From NCBI GenBank assembly GCA_025526935.1, contig JAHLKD010000090.1:62001-126000 (forward strand): DNA of 64,000 nucleotides, in the 5' to 3' direction. The notes below the pieces were generated by a model, which had not been told where the DNA came from, did not search any database, and saw only the letters and a program-made list of their open reading frames with translations. The translations under genes were made by a program, and so were the position numbers. This document shows, in pieces, positions 21,364 to 33,419 of this stretch (its first letter is position 1; each line of letters opens with the position of its first letter). The DNA comes from Cladochytrium replicatum (lineage: Eukaryota > Chytridiomycota > Chytridiomycetes > Cladochytriales > Cladochytriaceae).

Positions 21364-23110
21364 ATGTCGAGCTGGATCAGCAGGACCTACGGGAGGGACG
21401 ACGATGACGAAGAGATCACTACCTCGATCATTCGAGAAGGTACTTTGCAAAGGCACCTGGACAAGCGACTTCTTGTTTTTCAAAGTCTCATCCCCAAACT
21501 TGGCAGATCGGGCAAAAGTCTCTCAGCTTCCGAGCACTCAACGAGACGAGCAGCAATATGTCCCCCGCAGACTGCCTCCATCAGGCGAGCAGTACTCAGC
21601 CTCCCAGTCGCCCCCTCAACCTGCGCGAAACCATCCCCGATCTCACCACCACGAACCCAACGACACGGATCCCCCACATGACGACGATTCTGACGCCGAA
21701 GTCGAAGGAATGTTCTGGGGTGGCCGCTCGTTCACCATCACCTCCATGGACGACCGAAAGCCAACGCACGGCCGCGCATCGAGCATCTACGAGCAGCTTT
21801 TGATAGAACGGAGCGTTTCCCGAGCTTCCGGAGAGGACACCCCCAGCGACGACGACGGCGCCGGGAAAACCCGTCGCATGCCTTCCAGGACCGCTTCTCT
21901 TTATTCTGAAGAGGACGCGGTCCCGCAAAGACTGTCGGTCGCCTCGCGAGCTTCAGTGCCCCGACGTGCCCCAGCTGCAACGGCAGAGCATCGCCAGGTT
22001 TCCAATCCAGGTAACCTGAGCGACGAGGATGCGATCGAGTGGAAACGGCGCGGGACTTCCAGGCCCTTGTCGCTCTACTCGGAGGAGGACACAGCTGCCC
22101 AAAGTCCGTCCGCCGGAATTCGACCCGTCCCCGAAAAACCTGCTCCCGACGCACCGCCACAGTATCGCCGTCAGAGTGACGAGAACACGGAGGGTTTGAG
22201 GCGACCTGTGGCGGTTGGGAGATCCGCTGCCGACAAAAACGCTCGGGATGATCGCCCCGGCGACGAGACGGTGGACCCGCGGGGTCCTCCCAGGAGTTCT
22301 TCCAGCAAATACGCTCGTGATGACGCGTTACGTCGGCAGGACGACCCGATCCCCGCGACAGAGCGGAGGTCAAGGCCGGCCCCCAATGCACACGAATCAC
22401 GGACCCCCTATCGGCAAAGTGATGCCGAAGTCCTTCCGCCCAGGGTGTCAAAGAGCGATCTACCAGCACAACGACCGTCCTCGCCATCATCGTCCCTCCA
22501 ACTTCCAGCCCAACCCAGACAGCGACGATCTTCAGATATCCCCAAAGAGCCTCAGTCCTGGGTGGGAACCTCGGTCAAGCGACAGATCAGCATCCGTTTC
22601 GACCTCGGCGACGACCGGGAAGAAAATAGCTACCCCCGCCAGCAGCAGCAAGACGAGTATCCGGAAGATAGCGACGACGATCATGCCGAAGCGATGAGGC
22701 TTAAGACCAGATCACTGCCAAGACGGAAACCTTCCGCGCTGCGCTCTTCGACTAGAGAGCAAGAAGCGAGCTACAGGGCTGAATCTAAGGAACGCACGCG
22801 CAGATACGTTCAGGAACAACTGCATGAGAGACATGTTGATCCGCGGGCAACGGAGCGAGAGAGTTACGCGGAGCAACAGCGTGGAGCACGGTACGCAGAG
22901 CCACGGTCTGTGGAGCGGGGGGAGAGGTACGGCAGTCGGGAAGAGCCACTGGCGTATCGGGGCAACGCAGATGCGAGAATCCGTGGAAGTCAGCACGGGC
23001 CGAGCGAAAGGGATGCTGTTGATAGGCATGATCGCCTACATGGCCGGGATAGGGCAGACCATGGATCCGAGGTGTCACACACAAGACCTGCGATTCGTAG
23101 TTACAGATGA
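21364..23110 (+). CDS. Disordered, charged protein of unknown function (566 aa)
   Basis: Two exons, 21364-21439 and 21486-23110, are separated by a 46-bp intron (GTACTT…AAAG). The joint gives EVSSPNLADRA in frame. The protein begins MSSWISRTYGRDDDDEE and is almost entirely low-complexity, rich in Arg, Ser, Pro, Asp and Glu. One motif recurs twice with variation: a PSRTASLYSEEDA-type block at about residues 140-155 and again near 205-220 (RPLSLYSEEDT), plus RASSIYEQL earlier. These Ser-centred repeats look like kinase target sites, which is an inference. The C-terminal third is rich in Arg-Glu pairs. No domain is recognised. Confidence 0.65.
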
Positions 23111-23315
23111 GTTTGGGGTGCTGCCAATTCTGTGATACCTGCAAAAGTTCAAAAATATTTTTTATAAGAATTGATTCGTATCCTTTTTTTTAATGTTTGA
23201 ATGAACATGGATCATCTGCCAGTAAAACATTGCAGTAATCCTTCCAGTGAGAAAACAATAACCAAAACATTTGTCCGCAATGCTGAAGGTCGCGTGCGCA
23301 TTCGGACATGCCAAA

Positions 23316-24539
23316 TTACAGAAGGAAGTTGGAAGTGCCGGGAAACTCGTCATCGTTTGACTGCGAGCCAAGGAAGGCCAAGGAAGAGGAGTAGAGGGTT
23401 GGTGTGGAGGTGTGCGGGTCCGATGGGCATACGTAGTGGATGTGTGGCATGAGACGGACGACGTGGGAGTCGGAGAGGTCGATGCAGGTCAGGTTAATGT
23501 GGCGGTGAAGGCCAGGATCAACGCCGCCGAAGACGTAGAGACGGTTGCGGTAGATAAGGGTCGGTTGGAGCGTGCGGGGTTCAACGTGGATCGGGGGGAG
23601 CCAGGTGAAAGTGCGGAGTTCCAGAATATTGACGTAGTCCGTGTAACTGTCCCTTCCCACACATTCACCTCGACAAGTACATCGACGCTGTGTGTTCGCT
23701 GGATGAGAGTCGCGTAGTTCGAAAATTTCAGCGAGCCAATCACCGAAAGCGTGTATTCGTATCTATGACGAATCTCGACAACCCCAAAAACAGGAGGAAA
23801 AAAATAGGGCATTGAATCATCATCACAAATTCCGTGTCGCAACCACTGTCCTCTCACCCGACCGCCGCCTGGACTCCCCGCAGGACTACTGCTCCCGCTC
23901 GCACAGGCAATGCTCCCACTCACCGCCCACTGCACCACGCTCCCAGCGAACCTCAACAAATCCCTCGTCGCAACCCTCTCGCTCGTCTTCAGATCCTCAG
24001 CGCGCACCATCGCCCCTCGACACCGCCGCTCCGAACACTCGTAGTCCACGTCCGGATCCTCAAGCAACCACCGCATCACACCCAGTGTCGTCGTCGCTGT
24101 TTCCGAATGCCCGTTGGCGACCTCCCGCCTCCGCCGGTTCTTCTTCTTGTCGCTTTGTGCGGGCGGTTGTCACTGTTCGTCTGGGGACGCGGAAGGTGAG
24201 GATGAGGAGGGTGGCGGGGTGGGGCGTCGGGTCGGTGTCAATCTCGCGGTAGTACGTGCAGGGACGGTCGTCGTTGTATGGCGGGCCGACGATGTCCAGG
24301 ATCAGAACGGAATCTGTGGTGCCGGTGAAGGAGTGCATGTTCGGACCCGAGTCGGGCGGATCATGAGATCCATCAAAAATCATAACATCACTCATTTCCT
24401 GTAGTACTCCACGTTCGCCGTCGCCCTCTACACAAGCCAACACCCCCGCATCATCAGCCTCCAGCTCCGTGCCTAAAATCGTTGGGTTGGGATGGGGGAA
24501 GGAGTTGGGTAGTGAAGGCGGTTCTGATTCGATGCACAT
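23316..24539 (-). CDS. Kelch-like beta-propeller protein, exon structure unresolved
   Basis: Coding signal switches between minus-strand frames, so several exons are present. The first piece (from MCIESEPPSLPN, 24539) reads to about 24150. The middle piece (24100-23660) contains MRWLLEDPDVDYECSERRC and FGVVEIRHRYEYTLSVIG. The last piece (to 23316) contains NILELRTFTWLPPIHVEP and RLYVFGGVDPG, a clear kelch repeat, with a second kelch-like strand around TDSVLILDI. Kelch propellers bind partner proteins, often as ubiquitin-ligase adaptors. I did not settle the splice sites; a stop in the basic frame near 24190 rules out simple continuation. Confidence 0.5.
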
Positions 24540-25350
24540 TTGTTTTTGTTTCAGATACTTGAAGCAGAAAGTGGAAGTTACGTGGAGTTTATCTTCTTAC
24601 TGGCAGATGGAAGGATTGAATTGGATTGAATTGAATTGAATTGAATGTGATGCTATGGCAAAGGTATTCTGACACACGACGAGTTTGGAGCTCAGAATCA
24701 CAAGAATTGGTTCGAATCAACTGTGAGTCTGGGTGAGAATTGTGGCTGGAAATATTTATAATTATCAAAATGTATTATCAAAACAAATGTTTAATATTGA
24801 AGTATTGTGTCTGGCTAGCTGTGATATCTGCACTTTGTCTGTTCTACCCCCCTGCAAACTAACCACAAGCATAGAGTCACACAAGCTCACTCTTCTCTAC
24901 TACTGTCCGCCCCACTTCTAAAAACGCTACTGTCAAACAGACCTTTCCCTCTCCTTCCTCTCCAAACTCAACTCCCTTGGACCACAACTAGCCCCACAAA
25001 CCTACGCATCCCTTGTCAGAACAACAACATCCTACTTCAGCAACTCCTCCTGTTGCCCCCACAGCTTCACCCTCAAAAGTCGCCCTCCATCTAATTCTAA
25101 CCCTGCACTGTGTCTTTGGCTACAGTTCACACATCAACCCGGAGATACAAGAGGAAAGAAAGTGATCCCTGGGACGAGATTGATAAAGTGCTGAAATCTC
25201 ATGTGCCAGAACATCTGTGGAATTCGAGGATTGTTTTCTGTGTGAAATTTTGGGTAACTTTTGCCGTGGTTCTTGCATCGAACTAGAGAGACCTGTCGGT
25301 TATTATTGTGAAGGCGATAACAATTGTTTACTCAGGAAGAGTAATATTTA
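24540..25350. other. Intergenic, low-complexity region
   Basis: Contains a short ttgaattgaattgaattgaa repeat near 24612-24645 and a Pro/Thr-coding stretch near 24950-25270 that ends in an open frame with DPWDEIDKVLKSHVPEH. This could be a scrap of a transposon polyprotein, but no family motif is visible. Confidence 0.35.
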
Positions 25351-25354
25351 TTTA

Positions 25355-25700
25355 TGGTGGTGGAAATGCGTACCTACGTGTCTTCTATGCTGTTACCAAA
25401 TATGGAAATATTCCTTATATTACGCGTTATATCAGTACAAGGGTATTCTTTGTTCCCGTTTAGGAACAAATAATGCATTGTCTGATTGAAGCACTGTTTA
25501 GTAATCACAGTAATATTTCCTTATTGGGAAGAGTAGTTTAGTAACCAAGCCATACTGCTATATAAGAGTATGCAATGCTGATTGAACGGCGTGTATGAGT
25601 CTCAGGATCGATTCTACTAAATCACGTTTGAACAGAGTATGCCATACTCCGACTACGCCGATCTACCACAACATTCCACACAACTAACGATCTTCATATA
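25355..25700 (+). repeat. LTR remnant, family 2, copy 1
   Basis: About 340 bp align with 58880-59215 at moderate identity, from the ggtggaaa.gcgt.cct block through TGCATTGTCTGATTGAAGCA and GCTATATAAGAGTATGCAA to ctaccacaacattcca. A promoter-like TATATAAG and repetition at two loci fit a solo LTR. It is unrelated to the 95-bp LTR. Exact ends are uncertain. Confidence 0.6.
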
Positions 25701-25709
25701 AACATCAAT

Positions 25710-26290
25710 GTGGCTGCTCTGACTGAGCTTGCTCAGTCTCACAACTGCCTGATTCACCGATGCATTGCAAAAGACACTCCAACCAAAACTCAATCACTTG
25801 CAGCACTGATCCACAAGATCCAACGCCAGAACTGCAATCTCAGCGACACGCAAACACATGGCTTGCCAACAATACTTCCACTGGTGATTGGGGAACCTTA
25901 CATTCTTTCCACCAACATTGCTCCAGAATGTTCCCTTGCAAAAACCATCCCAGTGGTCCTGAGAGCAATCTACTATCCAATATCCAATCCAACCACTCTA
26001 ACAACTGGCCACTTCTACCCACCTGTCATCCTATCATGGGTAGAGCTACAGTTGAGTAAACCCCTCAACATTCAAATGCAATGGCCGAAATCGACCGATG
26101 TTGAAAACCGCACTTTTGCATTGGCACCCCATTGAACAAGCATGGAGCTTGCCTACCAGGACACCTAGGCCCACCATCACATCATTTGACTCAGATTCCT
26201 CTGGTGAGCGCATTTTCCTTCACAATCCATCATGCACAAGGACTCACTATTCCTGCCATCACAACTCAAATCATGTAAGGATGCTGGATG
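25710..26290 (+). pseudogene. Pif1/Helitron-type DNA helicase remnant
   Basis: The frame from 25710 reads NVAALTELAQSHN… and …THGLPTILPLVIGEPYIL followed by STNIAPECSLA, matching the region of Pif1-like helicases where the protein states its G-x-[PR] 'vmL..Ni….GL.NGT' motif. About 80 bp further, in another frame, QIPLVSAFSFTIHHAQGLT matches the terminal 'PL..A.A.TIHKsQGLTl' motif. The frame break and internal stops show decay. Such helicases occur in Helitron transposons and as host Pif1; the transposon debris around it favours the first. Confidence 0.6.
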
Positions 26291-26299
26291 GGATGAGGA

Positions 26300-28230
26300 A
26301 TCGATCATGTATATTGACTAATCTGGGAGATGTAAATGTACTTTGGTTACTTGGATGGGATGGGGAATATGATAATTGCACGAGTTCCCCTCCATCCAGG
26401 AAAGCGTCTTATGGGAATTGGGAGTGGTCTGTGCACAATCCTCAGCTTTCAGCCACAGATCAGGACCAATCATAGTAACCAGTGATCCACCAATAGGATT
26501 AAGTGACAAAAACGTAATAATAGTGATAAAGTAACAATATTGATAATAATAGAGAAGGAATGATTGAATGGTAAAAGGTGGGGTTCCCTACAAATCACAA
26601 TGGACTGCTCTCAAAAATACACCACCTGCTCCCAAGTCACTGATTGGCAAAACCTGATCCTGACTGACAAAACACTAGACTGTGACAAGCTCAGGTGCAT
26701 TCCCAAGCCAGACGTCAAGGCTGAAATTGAACGCCTCCGCGCAATTGAGCAATCAATAAGCAAACAACTACAAGCACTATTCCCACAATAGTACCCATCA
26801 ATTTTTCTCAACAAATTGCGATGATTGAACAAAGCTCATGAAAAATACAAAGGAAATGTATTATTTGAATATATAACAAAACTCATGAAACAACAAAATC
26901 ACAGCTAAAAGTGCTGAACCGACATTCCATTCCATCCATGACCTCGATAGTCCAGCAATGCAGAGACTGTTCCAGATCGAGAGGCTGCTGTATCCAAGAT
27001 CACCTGTTGTCTTTGTCGCACTCACTGTTGATTCTTGCTCCTGCAAAACAGTCATGGGATCGTGAAGGATCCAGACCGCCTGAATCTCAAATTTGTTGTT
27101 GCAACTGGCCAGCTGTTCCTTCTTGTACCAATGAGTTCAAACAACAAAAATGATGCAAACCAATGTGCCAGCTCAAAGTCGATCCTCCCACACTACAGGG
27201 GATATCTCATTGTTGTCGAGATCAACCACTGGAAATGGAAGGTACTGCCATGCAAACTTTCTGGTGATGCCACGCTCATGAAAGACTCGATTTTCCTCAA
27301 GTTTGCTGCACTTTGTGTTTTTGTCACATTGTGCAACAGACTGAAACTGGAAAGCCTGACCAAATTCAAACCATTGCTAACATAACCACTAAATCTCAAA
27401 GACCTACCTTAAGAGTAAAAATGATCTTATCTTGATGTCCCAAGGCACTGTAGACTTTCACATCGTTGGATCTTGTCATGCTTCGCAGGGGATGCGTATC
27501 CACTCCAAAGAGGGCTTGCTCATTGTTGAACACGATACGACGTTGCACGGAGAGTTCCTCCACCAACTTCTGACGCTGATTGATTTGAATGCACAGGATG
27601 AACTTTTGTTTCCCAAAGGAGGTTGTTGGATTCTCTATGATGGTTGTCTTCACAAAATTCTGTTTGTTTACTCTATGATCTTGATCGTGTATTGTTTTAC
27701 TTCTATTGTTTGGTTGGACTGCTCGGATGTTTGTTTTTCCTAGTTTCTATTGTTCTACTTCTACTTGTTTGGGGTTGTTATCGGAGGAGACAGATGACAA
27801 ATCAACATGGCGGGCATGTCGTTCGCCGCCGCGGGTGACGGACGCCGTGCAATGAAGAGCTCGTCGTGCGATCTGCGATAAAACTATTGGCTATGTCATT
27901 TTGTACAACTTGGATCACTTTGGGGCCTCATTGTCCACCGTCAGTGCTTTGATACCCCCAGGACCCAGCATTGCGATGAGCCACACCATCGTGTATTCAG
28001 TGTCCAAAATTCCAAATGTATGAGCGAGTCAAATTCAAGATCCATCTCCACAATCTTAACCGTAGACTCTGGAACAAATGCGTTCGTCCCTCTCGTGGAC
28101 AAAACAACCAAATCAATTCATAAATACGAAGGAAAAAGACAGCAAAAACATCTTGAAGATCTCAACATACATCCATCGAATACATTCAGAGAAAAATTAC
28201 AGAACGGGATACCTGAACAAAACGAAAATC
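26300..28230. other. Transposon-rich or unresolved region
   Basis: Short ORFs (26564-26791, 27035-27385, 27396-27653 minus) have no recognisable motif. The stretch probably continues the degraded elements to its left, but I see no defined ends. Confidence 0.35.
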
Positions 28231-28234
28231 TTCC

Positions 28235-31200
28235 TCATCCTAGATCCATGTCCACATTCTCGTCCTCGTCTTCATACGCCTCTGGAACAAATACATCTGT
28301 CCCTCTCGCACCCAAAGCCTCACTCGTTTCACTTTGCATCAAATGGAACCCAGCCCGATACTCGCCCTCCACATTTCTTCCGTTCGGCGCTGCTTGTGCT
28401 GAACCCGACGGCCCCCCTGGATCCGATACAGCCGCCTGAAGTCTACCTCTCCACACATCCCGTGGTCCCGGAAAATCCAATCCTCCAGAATTTTCGCTCG
28501 CCCCATTCGCCCTTCCGAATCGCTCGTTCGCTGAACTCTCGGTATCATCATCTTGATTTTGACTCCCAGCCCCATTTTTCTTCGCAGGCCGCTTTCCGGC
28601 CCCTTTCCTCGTCTCCACCGCCCTATGTTCACCATCGCTCTCCTCAGTGTGCCCCCGAACTACCTGACTGCCATCTTTTCTATGTGAAGCCTCCTCGTCC
28701 GATGTGTTTACACCCATCCCTTCCCTATACTCCGGCGCGATGAACGCCGTCGCCGTTCTCTTCCCTTTCCGTTTCCCCTGCTTTCGCTTCTCGGGTGTCG
28801 TCGCTGATGATGTTTCTGTACCGCTGCTTCCAAGCGATTGAATCTGATTCGCAAATCGGAGGCTCGAGTCGGCAATGGCACGCTTCAGCATTTCGGAAGC
28901 GAAAGAGTCGTCGGGGTCGATTGCTAGTGCTTGGTGATAGAGCTTAATGGCCTCTTCTGCACGTCCCTCAGCGTGGGAAATCATCCCAAGACCGGTACAT
29001 GCAGCCGCGCTGTTTCCGTCGAGATGGAGCGCTTTTTGATAGCAGGATCGAGCGTTTTGAAGTTGCCTTTGAGAAATTGGTGAATATGTGCATGACTCTG
29101 TTGTCGTTTACGTACCATAGTCTTCGATAGCAATGACCGAGGTTCGTTAAGGTTGACTCCCACGACGGTCCCAGTTCCTTGCCACCTGCTCTGCGATTTT
29201 GATCTGATCCACCTGCGAGTCGTTGCAAGAGTGGATCGCCTCCAGATCCACCACCCCCTCTTGCACTGCGAATCGAATACCGCTGTAGCCTGTCATCAAG
29301 GTCGATTCCATCAACTAACTTGAGCGCGTTGCCGAAAAACTTTACAGCCAACTCGAAACTGGTGGAACATCAATTAATAATTAACAATGCAAAATTCTTG
29401 TTTCTCACTTGTCCTTGGAATAGTGAAGCACGCCCAATTCATTCTCGAGTACGGGGTCCGTTGTGCAAATTCCTCGTGCCAGCATGAGATACTCCTCCGC
29501 AAGAGGAAGTGCGTTCATCTGCAAGTGCTGCATTCCGATAAACATCAAGATCGTGTGATTGCTATAAACTAGAAATTAGCTAGAATTCTCGTTTCGATGG
29601 AGCCACTTGCCTCTGATATTGCTGTGCGGCTGTAGAGTATGAGAAGATCGCGCTGTCATGTTCTCCACTCAGTGCAAACGAGTGGCCGAACCCTACCCAC
29701 CCATGCGCAAAGTCGGGTTGCACAGTGGTCGCTTTTCTAGAACACGTTTAAGCATGGCACACGAACGCTCCACTGCACTCACGAGAAATAGTGCCGTGCA
29801 TCGTGGTGCTTTCCAACAAGCAAATAGTAGCTTCCCACTGCGAACCACGAAACGCCTCGATCTGAAAATAGTTCCACAAGCTCGTGCGCCAACAGGAACA
29901 GCTCGTTCTTCGCTTTTGTTTCGTAAAGACAGGAAATATGGAGAGGAAGACAGGTCGGGTTGTATTGATCTTTGGTGAGGATTCTACAAAAACCTCTGTC
30001 ACTCAAAATTTTCAAAAATGGTGAATCTTTTTTCGAATACCGCTTTGTGATCTGTAATGAACTCCCATACTCGTAAGCGTAGAAATGCAATTCGGCTCGA
30101 CTGAGGAGAACATCGGAATTTTGGGACAACTGGGCATTTTTCTCCAGTAGCACAATCGATGATTCAATCTCTTCGAGCGGGGCATACTGGTGCAGAAAAT
30201 AAGAATCGAACGATTCCACAGATCACCTAAGGCACACCTTTCGCAACTTGGACATGTAGAGGGACCGAAAAAGGTCTGCATTGGGACCGCAATGTTCGTC
30301 AAATCGCAACCTCTTCAGCATATTTCGCTCTAGTTCAATCACCATAATTAGCCGACAGAGTCGCAAAAGGTAAGCCTCGTGCGTACCATCTTGTACGCTC
30401 AACATCTGCCCTCCGATTAAAACTTCTAGTGCCTGGACTGAAGATCAACTCTCTGGCCAAGTTTGAATACTAAAACGCCCATACCTCGACACACCGCACG
30501 TCCAGCTCCAATGCCTCCACAAAGCTTTTTTTCGCAGCCGCCTGATTTTTTTGGACCATGTACACAAGACCCCGCAAGTAGCACATCGACGCTTCATACT
30601 AAGCAATAGTAAATATTCCTGCTTGTGAGAAAACACACTTGAAATACCTTCAGACCCTTGCTGTGATCTACCACTAGCAGAGAAGTAGATCAGAACATCA
30701 TCGACAATTTTTGTGAAAATGGATGGTGTACCATCGGTAAACGTGTTCTCTGTGCCTAGAATCCCCAACGCCTCGGTATAATGGCCAAGTTTGAACTAGA
30801 TACCACAAATCAAGCTCAGCATTCCAGGTAAAATTCGGCGACTTTTCGAAATGTACGTACTTCGCATTGAGCAGCAAGATATCGGGCAGGGAGGTAATGT
30901 TGTACGTAGTTATTGCTGGAGAGGAGTTTCGATGCGCGCTTGAACTGATTTGTTTGGAAGTACGTATGTGCAAGCCAGTAGACATCAGAAGGTTCGCCTG
31001 ATTCAAACATCAATATCAGATCCACCATCAAGTCGAACAGAGATTCCATTTGATCCACACCTGTGAGTGAAACGAGCTTATCACCCCAATAAGCTGCTGT
31101 CGTGTACAAATTCTGCGCTATTGCATCTGCTCTCCAATTCCTCATTCGGGCGACGACGTCCGCAGACTGATCTGGAGGTTGCAGTGGGGTTGTTGGAAGT

Positions 31201-31775
31201 TGCTGAAGTGATTGAGGTGTGGATGCCGCTAGTGCCCTACTTTCCTGCTGTAAATGTCGCGATTCTAATGGCCCCGTGGATCTAGATGAAGATCCCGCTC
31301 CTGTTCTCGTGTATGTAGGCATCTTGTTCCCCAACGGATCCCCATGCGAGCCGTCCATGACGGATGGGTCCTGCGCGGATCTTCTGGCGTCTGTAATACT
31401 TATAGTTCGAACGGTTGCGACGTTGGGTGTTATTGTCGTATCCCTCTTTCGCTCATCAACAGCCTCAGCAGACTGCCCCAGCAGCGACGCGACGGCAGGA
31501 TGCGGCAAAGGATGGATGCGATCCTTAGTGAAGAACAAATCGACGGGCGAGTCTGGACCGGCGGATTGTGGAGAGCGCGATTTCGGTGGGATGGTGGGAG
31601 GAGACAGTTGACCGGAGCCTCGACGACGGCTTTGGGTATCAATGCAGCGAGCGGATGCCGTGGAAGAAAGTGGATGGTTCTCCAACGAGCGTTGGAGCAT
31701 GGCATACACCCCCGCCCGATATGCGAGTGGTCGATCAAAACCTTCCGCTGTCTGGGACGTCGGCTTGTGGATCAA
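28235..31775 (-). CDS. CDC16: Anaphase-promoting complex subunit CDC16/APC6 (TPR protein)
   Basis: CDC16 is a tetratricopeptide scaffold subunit of the APC/C ubiquitin ligase, acting in the nucleus at mitosis. About ten exons follow on the minus strand. Identifying stretches in order: YWGDKLVSLT, DVYWLAHTYFQTNQFKRAS, ARYLAAQCE, FKLGHYTEALG, YEASMCYLRGLVYM, LLSRAELHFYAYEYGSSLQ, NELFLLAHELVELF, VSWFAVGSYYLLVGKHHDAR, QPDFAHGWVGFGHSFALSGE, LMFIGMQHLQMNALPLAEEY, NELGVLHYSK, STLTNLGHCYRRL, SCYQKALHLDGNSAACTGL and EAIKLYHQALAIDPDDSFAS. These match the CDC16/Cut9 repeats in order. The N-terminal 180 residues and the C-terminal 150 are disordered extensions. One intron appears to use a GC donor (AG|GCAAGT near 29615), and one junction near 30645 does not close in frame as read. 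Confidence 0.92.
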
Positions 31776-32069
31776 AGTATGTTACGGCGATCCGTTTCTC
31801 GTTTCTCGTGCAGGAATTCAGCGGCATCCGCAACGAATCAGGCTCGCGAACGTGTAACTGCGAAAGTCTGTCGGTTACTCTCGACTCTGCAGGACGGGGA
31901 ATCGCGTTAATCGGTTGGTGGTGCGCGTGCTGAGTGGGCACTGCCACCATACCGACAGAACGAAGGCAGCTTATTTTTTAACACTGGCACCGAAGAATGG
32001 GGGTCGATCATACTGTGCTGCACAAAGAAAACAAAACTAATCTCTTGCATATTGAAGTTGCATCTATTC

Positions 32070-32391
32070 TTAACCCCCACTGACTGGTGGAATGATGGAC
32101 ACTTCGTCACCGTCATTGAGAACTGTCCCATCTTCCCCGTCTTTTTCCACGTACTCCAGATTAACCGCCACCATCGAAGTAGACAGCACCTTCTTCATCA
32201 TGTCTCCGTAAGTATCTCGCAAGTGTGACAACAAGGTGGCAACTGTTGCCGTGCTGTCAAGCTTCAGTTCTTCCGAGATAAGGCCATTTGCAGCGTTCCG
32301 GCTTGATGAGAAGTAGAGAACTTTTACTAGCAAGAATGCATTTAGCGGCCTGTAGAATCCACTATTATTGCCCACACCTACCTTGAACCAT
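32070..32391 (-). CDS. MoaD/MOCS2A-like molybdopterin synthase small subunit (88 aa)
   Basis: The small subunit carries sulfur on its C-terminal Gly-Gly as a thiocarboxylate for molybdopterin synthesis in the cytosol. The model has a 10-nt first coding exon (32391-32382, MVQ plus one base), a 55-bp intron (32381-32327) and a second exon 32326-32070. The joined start reads MVQVKVLYFSSSRNAANG, the usual beta-grasp opening, and the end reads DEVSIIPPVSGG followed directly by the stop, as required. Length fits MOCS2A. A longer ORF from 32465 runs through the intron and is rejected. It is divergent from the PPOX-like gene, 191 bp between the two ATGs, so a shared promoter is likely. Confidence 0.85.
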
Positions 32392-32582
32392 AATATACAC
32401 GTCCTTCCAAACACCGTAACCTCAAAATGCTGGCCGTTCCATCCAGTTCGCAGTAGTAATTCCAAAGCTCACAGCACTGGACTGTGCATGACTGTTTCTT
32501 TTTATTGAGAGAATTTCGATGTTGTCACCCAGAATTGTTTTATATTTAAGAAGCGGGCAGTGGCAATTGGCCGTGCTATCGC

Positions 32583-33367
32583 ATGGCAGAAGAATCTCAC
32601 TCCACCCAAGACTACTCCCCCGCGAACCACAAGGCGTTGAACGCCGTAAAGAGGCTCAAGGATCGCGCTCGCTACGATGCTGACTCTGTCTTCGCCATTG
32701 TTGACTCTGGGCTCATTGCACATGTGGGTTTCCAGACCCAAGGATCACTCGCGGGTTCTCCAGACGATGAGGAAGACTGGCCCTACGTCGTACCCATGGT
32801 CTTTGGTCGCAAGGACGACACGATATACTTGCATGGGTAAGACGACCTTCGAGCTGTTTTTGGAACAGCATCTGAACACCCTCCCTCAGTTACATCAGCG
32901 GGCGACTCGTCAAGCATCTCTCCCACCCGACAACAAAGGCCTGCATCACAATCACACACGTCGACGGCCTCGTATACGCCCTCTCCGCATTCCACAACTC
33001 CATGAACTACCGCTCCGCAATGCTCTTCGGACACGCCCGTCTGGTGGAAGACGCTGACGAGAAGATCGAGGCGCTGAAGATCATGACGAACCACGCGTTG
33101 AAGACAAAGAGGGACGGGTACGACAGGTGGGGAGAGAGTCGAGAGGCGACACCGGCCGAGATCAAGTCGACCCGAGTGGTCGCAGTAAAGATCGACTCGG
33201 CGTCTGCAAAAGTGAGGACTGGGAGTGCAAAAGATGATGCGGTGGACTATGAGAACGAGGAGCTGAACAAGAGGATTTGGACCGGAGTGATTCCGGTCGA
33301 GCAGACATGGGGAGTACCGATTGACAGTTCATACACACAGGCTCAGTGCAAGTTTCCTGGGCAGTGA
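32583..33367 (+). CDS. PPOX-like FMN-binding protein (243 aa)
   Basis: Two exons, 32583-32836 and 32890-33367, with a 53-bp intron. The protein shows the split-barrel flavin-binding pattern of the pyridoxamine 5'-phosphate oxidase-like, FMN-dependent nitroimidazole-reductase type: FAIVDSGLIAHVGF, YVVPMVFGRKDDTIYLHGYI, KACITITHVDGLVYALSAF, MNYRSAMLFGHARLVED and late GVIPVEQTWGVPI. Likely binds FMN or heme in the cytosol; the substrate cannot be told. The splice completes HGYISGRLVKHL. It converges on the Nudix gene, 52 bp between the stops. Confidence 0.8.
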
Positions 33368-33419
33368 GAGCACAACCATGTAGTTGCCATATGAAAGTAA
33401 TACACTAATGCCCACCATT

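Noticed and set aside
24690-24735. tRNA-like GGTTCGAATC motif
   Set aside because: The T-stem does not pair and no acceptor stem or anticodon arm is present.
28078-28743. Plus-strand 221-codon ORF
   Set aside because: Antisense to the CDC16 C-terminal exon; composition mirrors that gene.
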